Part shown: positions 35,053 to 46,589 of the stretch, piece after piece
How the letters are laid out: every line of letters begins with the position of its first letter
Position numbering within the stretch: position 1 is the first letter of the stretch
Assembly (NCBI RefSeq): GCF_030272615.1
Contig: NC_081414.1
Span: 53,095,636 to 53,159,635 of the forward strand
Direction: 5' to 3'
From: Cryptomeria japonica
Lineage: Eukaryota > Streptophyta > Pinopsida > Cupressales > Cupressaceae
DNA: 64,000 nt
Notes under the pieces: generated by a model
What the model was told of the DNA's origin: nothing
The model's database searches: none
What the model saw: the letters and a program-made list of their open reading frames with translations, nothing else
Translations under genes and position numbers: made by a program

Positions 35053-36967
35053 GTTACCTTCCACCGGTAATAGACTAGACAAGACAAAGAAGGTCTCAAA
35101 TGACTTGGCAATGAACCTAACAGGTGCAACATCCGACAAAAGGTCTTTAAGGGTGAATGATGTAACTGACATAAATGTGAGATTCATTAGCATGATTCTA
35201 GGCTACAAAATAACTCATGCAAACAGACTTAACTCAGTTTCTAGCTTATGCATAAAAAGTGCTCATGATATGGTTAAAGATAATGTGAAAATTGATGTAT
35301 GTGAATGGTTAAAGGATGAATTGATTGACAATCTGGGAAAAATCAAGAAGGACAAGAAAGGGACATTCAGATTTGGTAACTTACTTGTTTGCTTAATGCT
35401 ACATATAACCAAATAGGTGCCTGATATAGGTAACACGAACCTTGGATTTGACATACTGGTAGGGAAACAATTCTTTGACCTATTGAACAATATGGGTGAA
35501 AACAAAGAAAAGAATATCAATGAGTATTTTCTAGCATTGAAGGCCCAAATGAATGCTAGAGTCAGACTGCCACAGAAAATTGTAAATAAATACAAGGATG
35601 AGATATGTTTTGTCATCAAGAAGGAAAAATAGGAAGAGTATAGAAACCCTAAACCAATCAAGGTATATCAAAAAGACAAGGATAACGGAAAAGGAAAGGT
35701 TGGTGGACCTCCAAGCATCAAAATAAGAGATAATTTATCCCCACCACCCCAAGTTATTCCACCGGTAACAACAACTGAAGATCAACCGACTGATGAGAGT
35801 ATGGATGTATCACAAGAGGATACAAATCCTAATTCTGCGGTACTATACACAGTTGATGTTGATACTCAGAAAGTCAACATTATGATAGACAAGGACACAA
35901 TCGGTAAGACAGATATGGCTAGTGAGCCACCAATAACTGATAACATAGATAACACTGAAGGTAAACCGACTGATGGGAAAACAAAACAAAAAATAGAGCA
36001 ACACACAGAGCAACAGGCTCCAACACAAGAAAAGGTTAATACAGAATCAATGCCACCGACAACTACTGAGCAAAACAAACCATTGCTTAAGGAAATGGAA
36101 ACACAGACTGACCTACCAGAGGTCACTGCAAGCAAGGATATTGCTCCCACCAGCGGAATTCAGAATGTTAGCTCCTCAACTACAAGATCTAAATCAACAA
36201 ATGTAACTGAAGTTCTTTTAGATTCTATAAAGAAAATAATAGCTTGTAGTTCACAGGCATATAAAGCTATAGATGACACAATTACAATTTTGAAGATGAT
36301 AGCTCCAAAATGCAATGTAGATAACAAGGATTCTTTGAGTCAACTAGATACTTTGTCTAAATATATTACTGAAAACACAGTGACAATTGAGCAAATAAAG
36401 GAAGAAGCATTCAAAGAGAGGTTAGAAAAAGAAAAACATAAATTCTTTGAGGAACAAATAAAGAAGTGTACAAGGCAGTTTGACACACTTCTACTAGAAC
36501 TATGCAACACACTTAAGGAGTTCAAAACTTTTTATAGAGACATTTGTAAGACAAACTTTTTGGAAGTTGACATAGACAAGAAAAGGAGCAAGATACAGGA
36601 GGAAATTAATAAGCTAGTTGACAATTTTATTAATTCATCTGATTCATTATCAATTTTTGAGAAAAAGATAATAGGTTTTGAGGAAGAGTTACTAAAGCTA
36701 GAAGGAGAAAAGGAGAAAATAAAAAGTAAGGCTAAGGATCTGGAATGGAGATTAAGTCCAAAGTTGGACTACCTCGCATATTTAAGGAAAGAAATATCTG
36801 ATGCATTAGTTCAAGGATAGAAAACACCGGTAGAGAAAATGCAACACCTCACCGGTACAATTCAAAGAACAGAGGCAGCAATAAAAGATAGTAAAAAGTT
36901 TCTTGAAAGCCTAAATTTGGTTTTGGCGGATCTTTTTCAAATTGTAACCACCTGGTTACAAGGTTGA

Positions 36968-37156
36968 GACAAGAAACCATACTCTATTGACACTTTGACA
37001 ACCTTTGTCATTGATGCCAAAGGGGGAGTAGTGGTATGAGAAAATAATCAGGACTCATCTGCTCAGGGGGAGTTCACACATTTTTGGTAACATATTTTTG
37101 GACTACACTTTTTGAATTTTCTCATGAGTGTTGCCATCAATGCCAAAGGGGGAGAT
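36968..37156 (+). other. PE-B 3' non-coding region and polypurine tract
   Basis: Purine boxes AAAGGGGGAGTAGTGG (~37020) and CAGGGGGAGTTC (~37065), then AAAGGGGGAGAT (37145-37156) directly before the 3' LTR. The phrase TGCCATCAATGCCAAAGGGGG parallels TGCCATCAATACCAAAGGGGG in Copia-1 (12652-12672). Confidence 0.85.
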
Positions 37157-37960
37157 TGTTGGCAAATGCACACTCCAATGAGACATTGTAGATGATTGAA
37201 GGTTTTGTCATTGATGACAACCTTACAATCCTATGTCACTGGCAAGGCAATCCACCAACACCAGCAAAGTTAGACTCTACACCGACACACAGACCACTGG
37301 CACAGGTAGTGAAAACAAGCATACCGGCACAGAAGCTGACATGAATTTTGTTGTTAATATATTTTGTTTATTATTGTAAAATCATTATAAGCCGACTTGG
37401 CAACATTGTAAAATGACTCATATATATAAGAGATCATTGTAGAACATTTAAGAAGAGAAGAAGGAATGTAATCAGGCAAAAAAAGGCAGACCTATTATGC
37501 AAATTATAGGTTAAGGCTTTATGTAAGAAGCAGAGCAGAAATTGGTACTGGATCTGGCATTATAGATGCTATTTTGAAGCAGTACAAGACACTAGATTTA
37601 TATAATCCATTTTGTAAGTCAGTGAGACTTCCCATTTTGTATTTGAGCAGTGAGCTCTAGGCACTTGGCCTTCCTGCATGTGCAGGCCCCTCTTGTAGCA
37701 GTAATATTCTCTTATTGGCCAGTAAGTGAATATTGTGGGTCATAAATCCCACCAAGGTTTTTCCCACACCGGGTTTCCTCGTTAAAATATTGTGTTATGG
37801 TGTGTTTTTCATGTGGTTATTTTTATCTCTGTTTATTGCATTACTTTCTATTTACTGGTACACAATATTAATATGATTTACATGTTTTAAGTTAAGAAAA
37901 TCTTATTACTAGTTAGATACTGATTCACGCCCCCTCTCAGTATCTGTGGGAATCTTAACA
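37157..37960 (+). repeat. 3' LTR of PE-B
   Basis: Starts TGTTGGCAAATGCACAC and ends GGAATCTTAACA next to GTCCC. Partner of 24308-25110. Confidence 0.95.
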
Positions 37961-37965
37961 GTCCC

Positions 37966-38723
37966 AAGATAAATTTGCACATATTAATGATCAATTTTTA
38001 GATAGCAGACAAGAAAAATATCATGTTTCTTCCTTGTTCCTCTAGTCAATGACATCCTGGAGTCACTCAGAAATCATGATAGCAAAAATCAATATATAGA
38101 AAAGTCGAACAATCATGTTAAAATCATTATCCAAAAGATATTATCCATTGAAAAGTGTGTGATGTGCTTAGATTGATTTCATGATAGCTTGATAATTGAT
38201 AGTTTGATCTCGTGTTCAACATTGGATATGTCTTGGTTTCGCTTGATAAGAGTTGTCTAACTGTTTGTGCTACCTATTTGATTAAGCTCAAAATGATCAA
38301 AAATTTGCCCTCAGCTAGGTGTAGGATTTTGCCCCAAGCCTAGAAACAAAGTCGTTATGATATATCCAATGATCCAAACCATGGTGAGAGAGCAGTTGTG
38401 ATTCCTGAGTATGCACAAAGGCTTTATGATGGTCAACACCAATGGAAAATGCATGAATGCAAGCGGAAGGATGCATGAACTAATAGACAAAAGAGCTAGC
38501 TGATAGATAGCGCCTGTTTGCTAGGTTTTCACCATCTATTTTTATTGCTTTTTCTCATATTTGATTTTTTTTTGGATTTTTCTGCTTTTTCACTCTTTTT
38601 GATTTTTCTGACTTTTTCACTGTTTTTTATTTTTCTTGACTTTTTCACTGTTTTTGATTTTTCTGACTTTTTCACTGTTTTTGATTTTTCTATTTTTTCA
38701 CCGTTTTTGATTTTTCTGATTTT
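37966..38723 (-). other. Tat-2 3' non-coding region, inner part
   Basis: Continues from 24307 across PE-B. No gene. 38030-38400 resembles the Tat-1 equivalent (16690-17250). The end nearest the pol frame is the 27-bp minisatellite. Confidence 0.65.
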
Positions 38724-38735
38724 TCAGACATAAAA
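38565..38735. repeat. 27-bp minisatellite at the 3' end of Tat-2 pol
   Basis: Five to six copies of a unit close to CTTTTTCACTGTTTTTGATT plus TTTCTGA on the plus strand, i.e. a purine-rich GAAAAAGTCAG/AAAAATC pattern on the coding strand. It overlaps the integrase stop (38724-38726). Confidence 0.9.
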
Positions 38736-39851
38736 TTTCTTCAGGTGCATGCTATTGATAGGTTCCACGAGTTGATCTCCATCCTGTGTTGATATCTGAT
38801 ATGCTCCCGATCCAAATACTGTTGTGACCACAAACGGACCTAACCAGTTTGGTTCAAATTTTCCTTTCTTTTCTAGATCTGCCTGGTTGCGTGGATTTTC
38901 CTTTAGCACTAGTTCTCCCACTTGAAATATTCTTGGTTTGACCTTATGATTATAGTTTTGACACATTGTTTGCTGATATACCTTTAGGTGATCAAAGGCA
39001 TTTTGTCTTCATTCATGGATCAGTTCTAACTCTTGTAGTCTAGATACTCGTTGTTCTTCATCTGGGATGAGACCTTTTAGTGACACATGTAGAGAGGGTA
39101 TCTCTACTTCGATTGGCAATATGGCTTCTAATCCATATACAAGAGAGAAAGGTGTGGCACATGTCGGTGTGCGGATATTGGTGCAGTAGGCCCATAGAGC
39201 AGGGTTTAGTTGAATATGCCAATCTTTCCCAGCATCATTCACTATCTTTTTGAGGATTTTTAGAATAGTTTTGTTAGATGCTTTTGCCCACCCATTTCCC
39301 TGTGGATAATATGGTGTGGAGAATCTATGCTAGAATTTGAACTTCTCACATGGCTCTTGTACATCTTGATTCTTGAATGGTCGCCCATTATAAGTGATAA
39401 TGGTCATTGGTATTCCATAACGACATATGATGTAATTCAAGATAAATGCAACAATTTGTTTTCCTGTGATATTGATGAGAGGTATTGCCTCAATCCATTT
39501 TGTGAAATATTCTATAGCTACAAGGATAAATTTGTGACCATTAGATGAAGAAGGATTTATCTTTCCTACTAGATCAAGACCCCATTGGAAAAAAGGCCAA
39601 GATGTTGCTAAAGCATGAAGTTCTTGTGCTGGTGCATGAATCAAATTCCCATGGATTTGACATTGTTTGCATGTTCTTGCTATTTTAAAAGAGTCTCATT
39701 CCATAGTCGGCCAATAATATCCCAAGCATATGAGTTTTTTTAAAAGGGTAAGACCACTTGAATGAGTGCCACAAATGCCATTATGGACTTCATCTAAGGC
39801 TTTCTCAGATTCTTCTTGTTCGAGACATCTTAAGAGGGTACCTTCTAGACC
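38724..39851 (-). pseudogene. Tat-2 integrase
   Basis: Minus-strand pieces share the frame of the polyprotein. The core at 39644-39330 has FFQWGLDLVGKI, the FTKWIEAIP block and YGIPMTIITYNG, in which the usual D of the SDNG-type site appears as YNG. Next is 39242-39009 (NPALWAYCTNIRTPTCATPF, LVYGLEAILPIE). The C-terminal domain is at 38966-38724 (LVLKENPRNQADLEKKG, FEPNWLGPFVV, MHLKKFYV). Internal stops: TAG 39330, TGA 39009, TGA 39852; the terminal stop is TGA 38724. Integrase joins cDNA to the host; this copy is dead. Confidence 0.9.
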
Positions 39852-40085
39852 TCATTTAAATAGGGTGTCCGCGATGAGAGTAAAATGGGAGGATTGGTGA
39901 ATAAAATTTCTCTTTTGATTCTTTGATAAGTCAGGAGGTAAGATATTGTCTTTTAGGTATGTGTAAGTTTGACCATAACAGGAGGAATCATGTCCAATAA
40001 GTTGATAGATGGTTTGGGAATCAAGACAATTAAAGGCGGGATGAAACAACACTTCTACTAGGAATTCATAACGCTATTGATTTTC
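39852..40085 (-). pseudogene. Tat-2 linker between second RNase H and integrase
   Basis: The same frame continues (for example YQLIGHDSSCYGQTYTYL and LPPDLSKNQKRNF) with the segment leading into the zinc-binding region of integrase. Stops at both ends. Confidence 0.65.
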
Positions 40086-41639
40086 CTATGTCTGTAATAG
40101 AGAAGCAAGTGTAGCCATGGCATCTGCTACTTTATTATCATTTCTTGGAATCTGTTCAAATGTTATTTCAACAAAGTATTTCTTGAAATCATCCACCATC
40201 TTTTTGTAAGGAATTATCTTTTCATCCTTTGTTTGATAGTCATCATTGATTTTATTAATGACAAGCTGAGTGTCTCCAAAGACCTGAAGTTGTTTAATGT
40301 TCCATTCTACAACCATTTTGATACCTGTTACCAATGCTTCATACTCTGCTATATTGTTTGTACACAAAAAGCTTAATTTGTATGCTTTCAGGATTGTATG
40401 ACCTTGTGGTGTGATGACGAGAATTCTTGCTCCTGATCTGTGTTGTGTATAAGAACCATCAAAGTATAGTTACCATGCTTTTGTTGTGACTGTTAGGATA
40501 TCGACATCAGGGAATTCAATCTGTAGAGGATGATCATCTCGAAGTGGTGTTTCTGCTAGTTGATTCATGATAACTTGTCCCTTGATAGCTTTTCTGTCAA
40601 TATATTTTATATCAAACTCGCTTAGAATCATGATCCATTTTGCTAAGAATCCTGTCAACGTGGCTTTGCTGAGAAAATACTTCAGAGGATCAATTTTAGC
40701 TATCAACTTGATGGAGTGAGATAGTAGATAGTGTTGTAGTTTTTGAGAAGCAAAAACTACTGCCAAGTATGCTTTTTCTATTGATGAATAATTAACCTCG
40801 TATCCCACTAGTGTTCTACTGATGTAGTAGATGGCTCATTCTTTTGCTTCCTTATCCTCTTGTGCGAGGAAAACTCTCAATGATGTTTCAGTAGTTGATA
40901 CATATAGTAATAATGGCTTTCCTGGAATTGGTGACATTAGAATAGGTGGTTGCATGAGATATGCCTTGATTTTATTGAATGCTTCTTCACATTGATGGTC
41001 CCATTTGAAATTAACATATTTGTGCAATAGGTGAGTAAATGGTTGACATTTATCTGCTAGTTGAGCTACAAATCTTCGGATTGATTGGAGTCTTCCTTGG
41101 AGTGATCTTAGTTGACTAATATTCTTGGGAGATGCCATTTCCATGATTGCTTTAACCTTAGCTGGATCTACTTCGATTCCTCTTGCTGAAACAATGTATC
41201 CCAATAGCTTTCCTAAAGTAACACCAAAAGTGCATTTCTTAGGGTTTAGCCTTAGCTTGTATTGTTCTAACCTATCAAAGATCTTTTCCAGTATCTCTAT
41301 ATGTTCTTCTCTATTGTATGATTTAGCCAATATGTCATCCACATAGTCTTCCATCAATGTATGCATCATGTCATGAAATATAATTGTCATAGCTCTTTGA
41401 TATGTAGCACTTGCATTCTTTAATCCAAAAAGCATGACGTTCCAGTAGAAAGTACCCCATGGGCATGTGAAAGCTGTCTTTTCTTGATCCTTGGGTGCTA
41501 TTTTGATCTGATTGTATCCAGAGAAACCATCCATTAGAGAAAACATGGAGTGTCCAGTAGTTAAATCTACAATGATATCGATGTTAGGCAAAGGAAAGTC
41601 ATCCTTTGGACATGCATTATTAAGATCTCTGAAGTCTGT
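40086..41639 (-). pseudogene. Tat-2 reverse transcriptase, RNase H and second RNase H
   Basis: RT at 41639-~41000: DFRDLNNACPKDDFPLPNID, MDGFSGYNQIKIAP, FTCPWGTFYWNVMLFGLKNA, YQRAMT, EDYVDDILAKS, LNPKKCTFGV and GKLLGYIVS. The connection and RNase H follow (40995-40470: PGKPLLLYVSTTE, AIYYISRTLVGYEVNYSSIEK, GFLAKWIMILSEFDIKYIDR). Then a second RNase H domain (40470-40086: LYFDGSYTQH, NIAEYEALVTGIKM, FGDTQLVINKINDDYQ, NDNKVADAMATLAS). Duplicate RNase H is known from the Tat/Ogre branch. Stops: TGA 41640, TGA 40836, TAA 40470, TAG 40086. The RT active site YVDD is intact. Confidence 0.95.
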
Positions 41640-43361
41640 TCATATTCTAATGCTTTTATCTGGTTTTGAAACAAGAAAAATGTTTGATACCCATTGAGGA
41701 TATGCTACAGGTCTGATGAATCCTACATCTAGTACTTTCTTTAGTTCTGCTTTGACTAGGAGAGCGATATGCGGATGCATTTTCCTTAACTTTTGTTTGA
41801 CTGGTTTGGCTCCTGAACTAACATTTAAGTGATGCATAATAAGCTCTGGATCTAACCCTGACATGTCTGCATATGACCAGGCAAAATTGATTTGCCTTTT
41901 TTTGAAGAATTCCACATATTGTTGCATTTCTACCTCTGATAAAGATGTTTTTGGATGAAGAATCTTTGGTTGCTCTATTGTGCCAATGTTAACTGCCTCT
42001 ATTGGTTCAATCAAAATGGATGAACTTTCCTGATAGTGCTCATGTAAAGTGTCAAATCTCCCATCTTCTGAAACCTTGAGGAGGTTTTCACCATTAGATG
42101 CGTCCTTTGTTTTTACTTTTTCTTGGTCTAATGTTGCCAAGAAATGGTTTTCAGCATTAGATCTGATATTGTTTTCTTTATTTTCACTTTTGCGACTAGG
42201 AGATTTGGCACCCACTTGACTAGAAGATGCATTGCTGACATTCCTTGTGAGAGTTCTTATAGGTTTGATTGTGTTGAGATATATAGATATGGCATGGTCA
42301 TTTGGAAAGGTATCAATGGTAGTATGTCCTTCGTTTTCCCAATCAACAAGCTTGAGGTGGATTAGAGGTAGGGGATCTTTAGGTTGGTATGTTTCGACGG
42401 TTTCAAGGGTCATGATGGATGTATCAAAGTTTTCAATATGTATGTCGATGTCTAGAATGGTACTCTCATCAGAATGATCTCGCGTAAGAAAATCCTGATT
42501 GTCCTCGGTTAAGTCCAAGTTAGTCGAATGTGATTCTAATTCAAGTGAACTAGTTCTTGACGTTTGTCCTGCATACGTGTGAACTATATTGACTTCTATA
42601 TCTCCTTCAAAGCATTTTTCTTCATTCAATTCTTCAGAGTGATAGGAATCCCATTCCCATTCATTAGAATCTGTATCACTTGCAGCTTGTAGTCTACAGA
42701 TTTGGTCATATAACATTTCTTCCGCTTTTTTGGCTATACTTTTTCTTCTTTCATATTCAGCCTCTTCAGGACTGCGATTGAGTTTTGTAAACTTTTCTAT
42801 GAGTTCTCTTGAACTTATATTAACTTCTTTCTTGTTTTGATTGAGATTTAATTCTGCGTGAGAGATGTTTTTAGTTTGTTTCTCTTGTTCATTTGAAGCT
42901 TGCTTCTTTTTCCATTTTGTGTTTTCTTGTGTTTGTTGCTTAGCTGATTTTTCTTCCTTTTCAATTGCCAGTTGTTCTTGTCTATTTTTATATTCCTCTT
43001 GTTGTTGACTAAAAGATGTGTCTTCTGGTAGAGTGACTTGTCCATATCCTAAACCTATTTTTTCTATAGTCTGTTGAGTATGAGGCTGAATAGGTTCTGA
43101 GATACCTTCTTTTCTTTTTCCTATAGGGCCTATCCCAATGTATCCCATCCTTCGAAGAATGTTGAATCCTTTTCCATATTTTTCTGTAGGTATTCTGACA
43201 TTGTTGACCTTTTGTTGAACTTCTTCATCTTTGTATAGCCATTGTAGCACATCTTTGTCTTTTGTCTCCTTTGATAAGGTTCCAACACTAATAAATGCTC
43301 CATCAAATATTGGAAGATGTTTCACAGTTGGTTGTTGTTTAGAGTTTGATGGTTTTCCCAA
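41640..43361 (-). pseudogene. Tat-2 polyprotein segment with G-patch domain upstream of RT
   Basis: The longest open piece (573 codons). Residues ~60-110 read GKGFNILRRMGYIGIGPIGK and then KIGLGYG, a G-patch, which is known in the pol of some plant Gypsy elements. A long Glu/Lys/Gln-rich linker follows (~110-330), then the RT lead-in (EMQQYVEFFKKRQINFAWSY, MSGLDPELIMHHL, VRPVAYPQWVSNIFLVSKP; the R reads I at IRPV). It ends at TGA 41640 inside the conserved RIC.DFRDLN block, so the codon lost there was probably Cys. Start is undefined: it is part of one polyprotein frame. Confidence 0.9.
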
Positions 43362-43442
43362 GGAATTAGGAGAAAGTGGTAATTGTGATATTGATTATTC
43401 TCTATTCCCTCAATCTCTTAGCTACATTTGTTTTTCCATACT

Positions 43443-44120
43443 TCATAGAATAGAGGCGAATGATTTTTCCTTGGATTGTGTGTTCGAATATGTTGCTTCC
43501 CTATTATGAGGAACAATTACTTCCTGAGCCATTTTTAGATTGCTACAATATTGAAATGGATTTTCATCTATAGAGATTGTGATTTCTTGTCCTTCGTAGG
43601 GAAATTTTACAAATTGATGATAAGTTGATGGGATAGCTTGCAAGTCATGTATCCATGGTCTCCCTAGGAGCACATTATATGATAGGTCCAAGTCTAGAAC
43701 TTGGCACGCTGTGTCTTTTTGTAGAGGTCCCACTCTGATTGGTAATATCACAATTCCATTGGAGGAACGTTCTTCTTCATCATATTCTTTTATAGTGATC
43801 CTTTTCCGAACATCAACTGCATCTTCTGAATATCCTAAGGCTCGAACAAGAATCAATGATCAAATATTTAGGCCAGCTCCACCATCTATTAGAACACGTT
43901 TTACTTGGGTTTTGTGAATAAGGACTTCAATATGCAAAGGAGCATTGTGAGGATGTTGCAAGGACATGTCATCTTCATCAGTGAATGATAAGCAATGGGG
44001 GGTTGTGAGGTGTCCCACCATGGTTTGGAATTGATCAATATCAAGATCTTTGGATACTGTGGTATCTACTAATTCTTGTTCAAGAATCTCCTTGTGTGCG
44101 GGTGAAAGTTTTAAAAGGTC
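43443..44120 (-). pseudogene. Tat-2 retropepsin-like region
   Basis: Same frame. VLIDGGAGLNI (~43900-43870) takes the place of the classical D-S/T-G, as commonly seen in this Gypsy branch, followed by LDLDLSYNVLLGRPWIHD and a strand-rich segment ending FPYEGQEITISID. It would cut the polyprotein. The stop just downstream at 43443 is TGA; the segment is also closed upstream by TAG at 44121. Confidence 0.8.
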
Positions 44121-45829
44121 CTAGATAGATATTTGTGCGGGTGTTTTCTGCAATTGCTCCACTAGATTGTATTGTTTTGCTATAGTGGATGATGTGTTTT
44201 TTATAGGACCCGACAAAACAACTTTGGCTTTTCTTCTTGTAATCGCCTGAGCATGTTCTTGATTTTGTTTTTCTTTAATTACAATCACATTCACCATATT
44301 GTCATACGCATGAACATAGTTTACCTTTGCTTTACCCTTACCATTGTTTGTTGATGATGACTCACCTTTCTCATAGTTTGGAAGTGGAGTTTTAAAGGCA
44401 GTATGAGATTCATTTGTTGTATGTCCATCCACAGTTATTATGCCATTATCAATTAAGTCTTGTATGACATGTTTCAACTTTTAACAATTATTTGTGAGAT
44501 GTCCCTCGTTTCGATGGAAATCGCAATACTGATTAACATTCCACCAAGGTGGTTTGATTTGAGGTTCGTAATTCCTTTCTTCTAGTAAAGTGATGAATTT
44601 GTTTGCAAGAAGTGTCTTTAGTGCTGATCCGAGGGGTTCACCAATGTTTGTGAATTGTCTTCGAAAGAAAGTTTTGATAGTTTCACTTTGGTGATTGTTG
44701 TTTTGTTGTGCTGCTGCTGATTGAGTAGATAAGTTGAAAACCGGTTGTTTCGGTTTCACATTGTTGTTATCTACTATTCCATCATTGACGACATTTTGAT
44801 TTCTATTCCAAAACTTTGGCTTATCATTGTGATTGTTGTTATTGTTGTTGTTAGGTGGATGGACTCCTTCTTTGTATATTTTCAACTCACCCTTACTTAT
44901 CATGGCTTCTTCCATTCTGATTCCATTATCAACCATTTTTCCAAAGTTTTGATTTCCTTGCATTTTTAAGTAATAACTCATTTGATCTTTTAAGTTGTCG
45001 ATGAATATGTCCATTTTTTTGTACTCTGGCAATGTACAAGGATACCGCGATGCTAGGCGTCTCCATCGTTGTAAGAATGTCATGAAGGGTTCTCCAATAT
45101 TTTGTTTAGTGTTACATAGGTCTAGGATTGTTACTTCATGTTGTATGTTGTAGGAGTATTGTGAAACAAACTTATCCACTAACTCTGAAAATGATCTAAT
45201 TCTAGGTGTAAGTTTGGAGAACCATTCCATAGCTAGTCCAGTTAAGCTTTTCGGAAATAGTCTCATTAAGTAGGTATCCTCATGTGCAAACTTCATACTC
45301 ATTGTGCAAAATTCTCATATATGATCTTGAGGGTCAGTGCTTCCATCATATTTTTCATATCTCGGGGTTTCAAAACCTATAGGAAATGGTATCATGTTTA
45401 AATTTTTGTCAAAAGGATAAGGACAAATTTCTTGAAGTGAGTATCGTCTAACATTTCCTCTTCGCATCTCTTGGATTTGTGTTTTCATTGCTTGCAATTG
45501 TTGTGTGAGAGTCATGATAGGATTATCAACATGATTTGTTCTTGCATGACCATGGTTTGCATTCTAGGAGGATTGGGATCTCTTCTTGTTTCATCTCTAG
45601 CTCTTCTTGTATCCTCATTGAATTGAATGTTATTCAGGATTTCTTCATCTCTTCTATGTATGTTGGTTTCTTCATTGGTTCTTGTGGTATTGGGAATTGA
45701 TGTGTCATTCATGTAGAGACCAAAGATGTCCTCATATTGTTTGTTATTAGGAAGAGGATCACTTTTCTTTTGTGTTAATTTATTCACATCAAAATCTTGG
45801 GGAAGTGTAGCACCAGATTTGGCTAGCAT
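44121..45829 (-). pseudogene. Tat-2 gag
   Basis: 45829-45512 is in one frame; 45515 onward is in the polyprotein frame, so there is one frame change near the start. The core at 45302-44481 is a Ty3/Gypsy gag: MRLFPKSLTGLAMEWFSKL, FSELVDKFVSQYS, FLQRWRRLASRYP, then a poly-Asn tract. It ends in a zinc-knuckle-like YCDFHRNEGHLTNNC. 44477-44121 carries on with LKHVIQDLIDNGII. Stops: TGA 45315, TAA 44481, TAG 44121. Gag forms the particle. Confidence 0.9.
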
Positions 45830-46589
45830 TAGAAAGTATTTTTATTTTTCTTCCTCCAACAATTTCTACATAAATTTGTCAGATTGGGGATCTTTCTTGA
45901 TGTCTCTGATGTTTTTTTTATGTTATTTCTTATTCAACTTGTATTTCATCTTCAAGCTCCATGGTTATATATTCTTTGATTGTTTTTAATGTTTCAATTT
46001 TAGTCTCTGTGATCCTTCATTTCTGAGCTCTAGTTAGAACAGGCATACACATGTGTTATTTTGCTAGGATTTGATTGTCCAAAAGGTTGTTTTGGGTAAG
46101 TGATCAATGGTCAATTTCAAGGCAATAGAGTGATATGAAACTAAAAGAGAATTCAAGTGTTTAAAAGTTTGCAAGTTTTTTCGATCTTTGGTTTAGGAGT
46201 GCAATGGTGGTGATTTGATAAGAACCAAGTCCAGTAGGAACGATATATCCTACGATGTGGGACAGGGTTATCCTAACCAAATGTTTCAGTTTCGTGATAG
46301 AGGATGATTGATCCTGATGAGAAAGTATGTTTGAGTGATTAGTTTATCAAAGAGGGTGATAATGCACTTTGAGATGTTTAGATCTTAAACTTGTTGGGGG
46401 TGAGCACTTTGAAAATCTTAAGGTGTTTACCTTCTAGAGTCTAATTTTGACGGATGATAACTTGACCAAGCAAACCAAGTAGACAATCTAAGCACAGACT
46501 GATAGATAACAGGTGTTTATATTTACTACAAATTGATCAGGCATAAATGAATATCTGAAATAGGCATGCAAGACACAGCTCTAGACTGA

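Larger units (their letters stand above)
26623..36967 (+). pseudogene. PE-B ORF2: conserved unrecognised domain plus coiled coil, split by PE-C
   Basis: Two segments, 26623-27052 and 35058-36967, total 2340 nt (779 codons plus stop). Removing PE-C and one GTTAC leaves the frame intact. Internal stops are only three, all TAG (35414, 35630, 36818); the final stop is TGA at 36965. The conserved N-terminal half (~400 residues) has VLSRVHG, KITKEAVKAVTG, LTGA...D.RSLRVNDVTD, MILGYKI, NSVSS, DVCEWL, KKDKKGTFRFGNLLVCLML and NKYKDEICFVI. Then comes a Thr/Pro/Lys-rich linker (~400-530) and a C-terminal coiled coil with LDYLAYLRKE near the end. Family not recognised; no catalytic motif seen. Confidence 0.85.
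24308..37960 (+). mobile_element. PE-B: pol-less LTR retroelement, split by PE-C
   Basis: LTRs of 803 and 804 bp; target duplication GTCCC at 24303-24307 and 37961-37965. Without PE-C it is 5648 bp. It carries a gag-like ORF1 and a long ORF2 with no protease, integrase or reverse transcriptase anywhere between the LTRs. It has an iMet primer site, the same polypurine tract as Copia-1, and a U5 related to Copia-1. Size, LTRs and lack of pol fit the large retrotransposon derivative (LARD) concept, except that two long frames are conserved. Confidence 0.95.
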
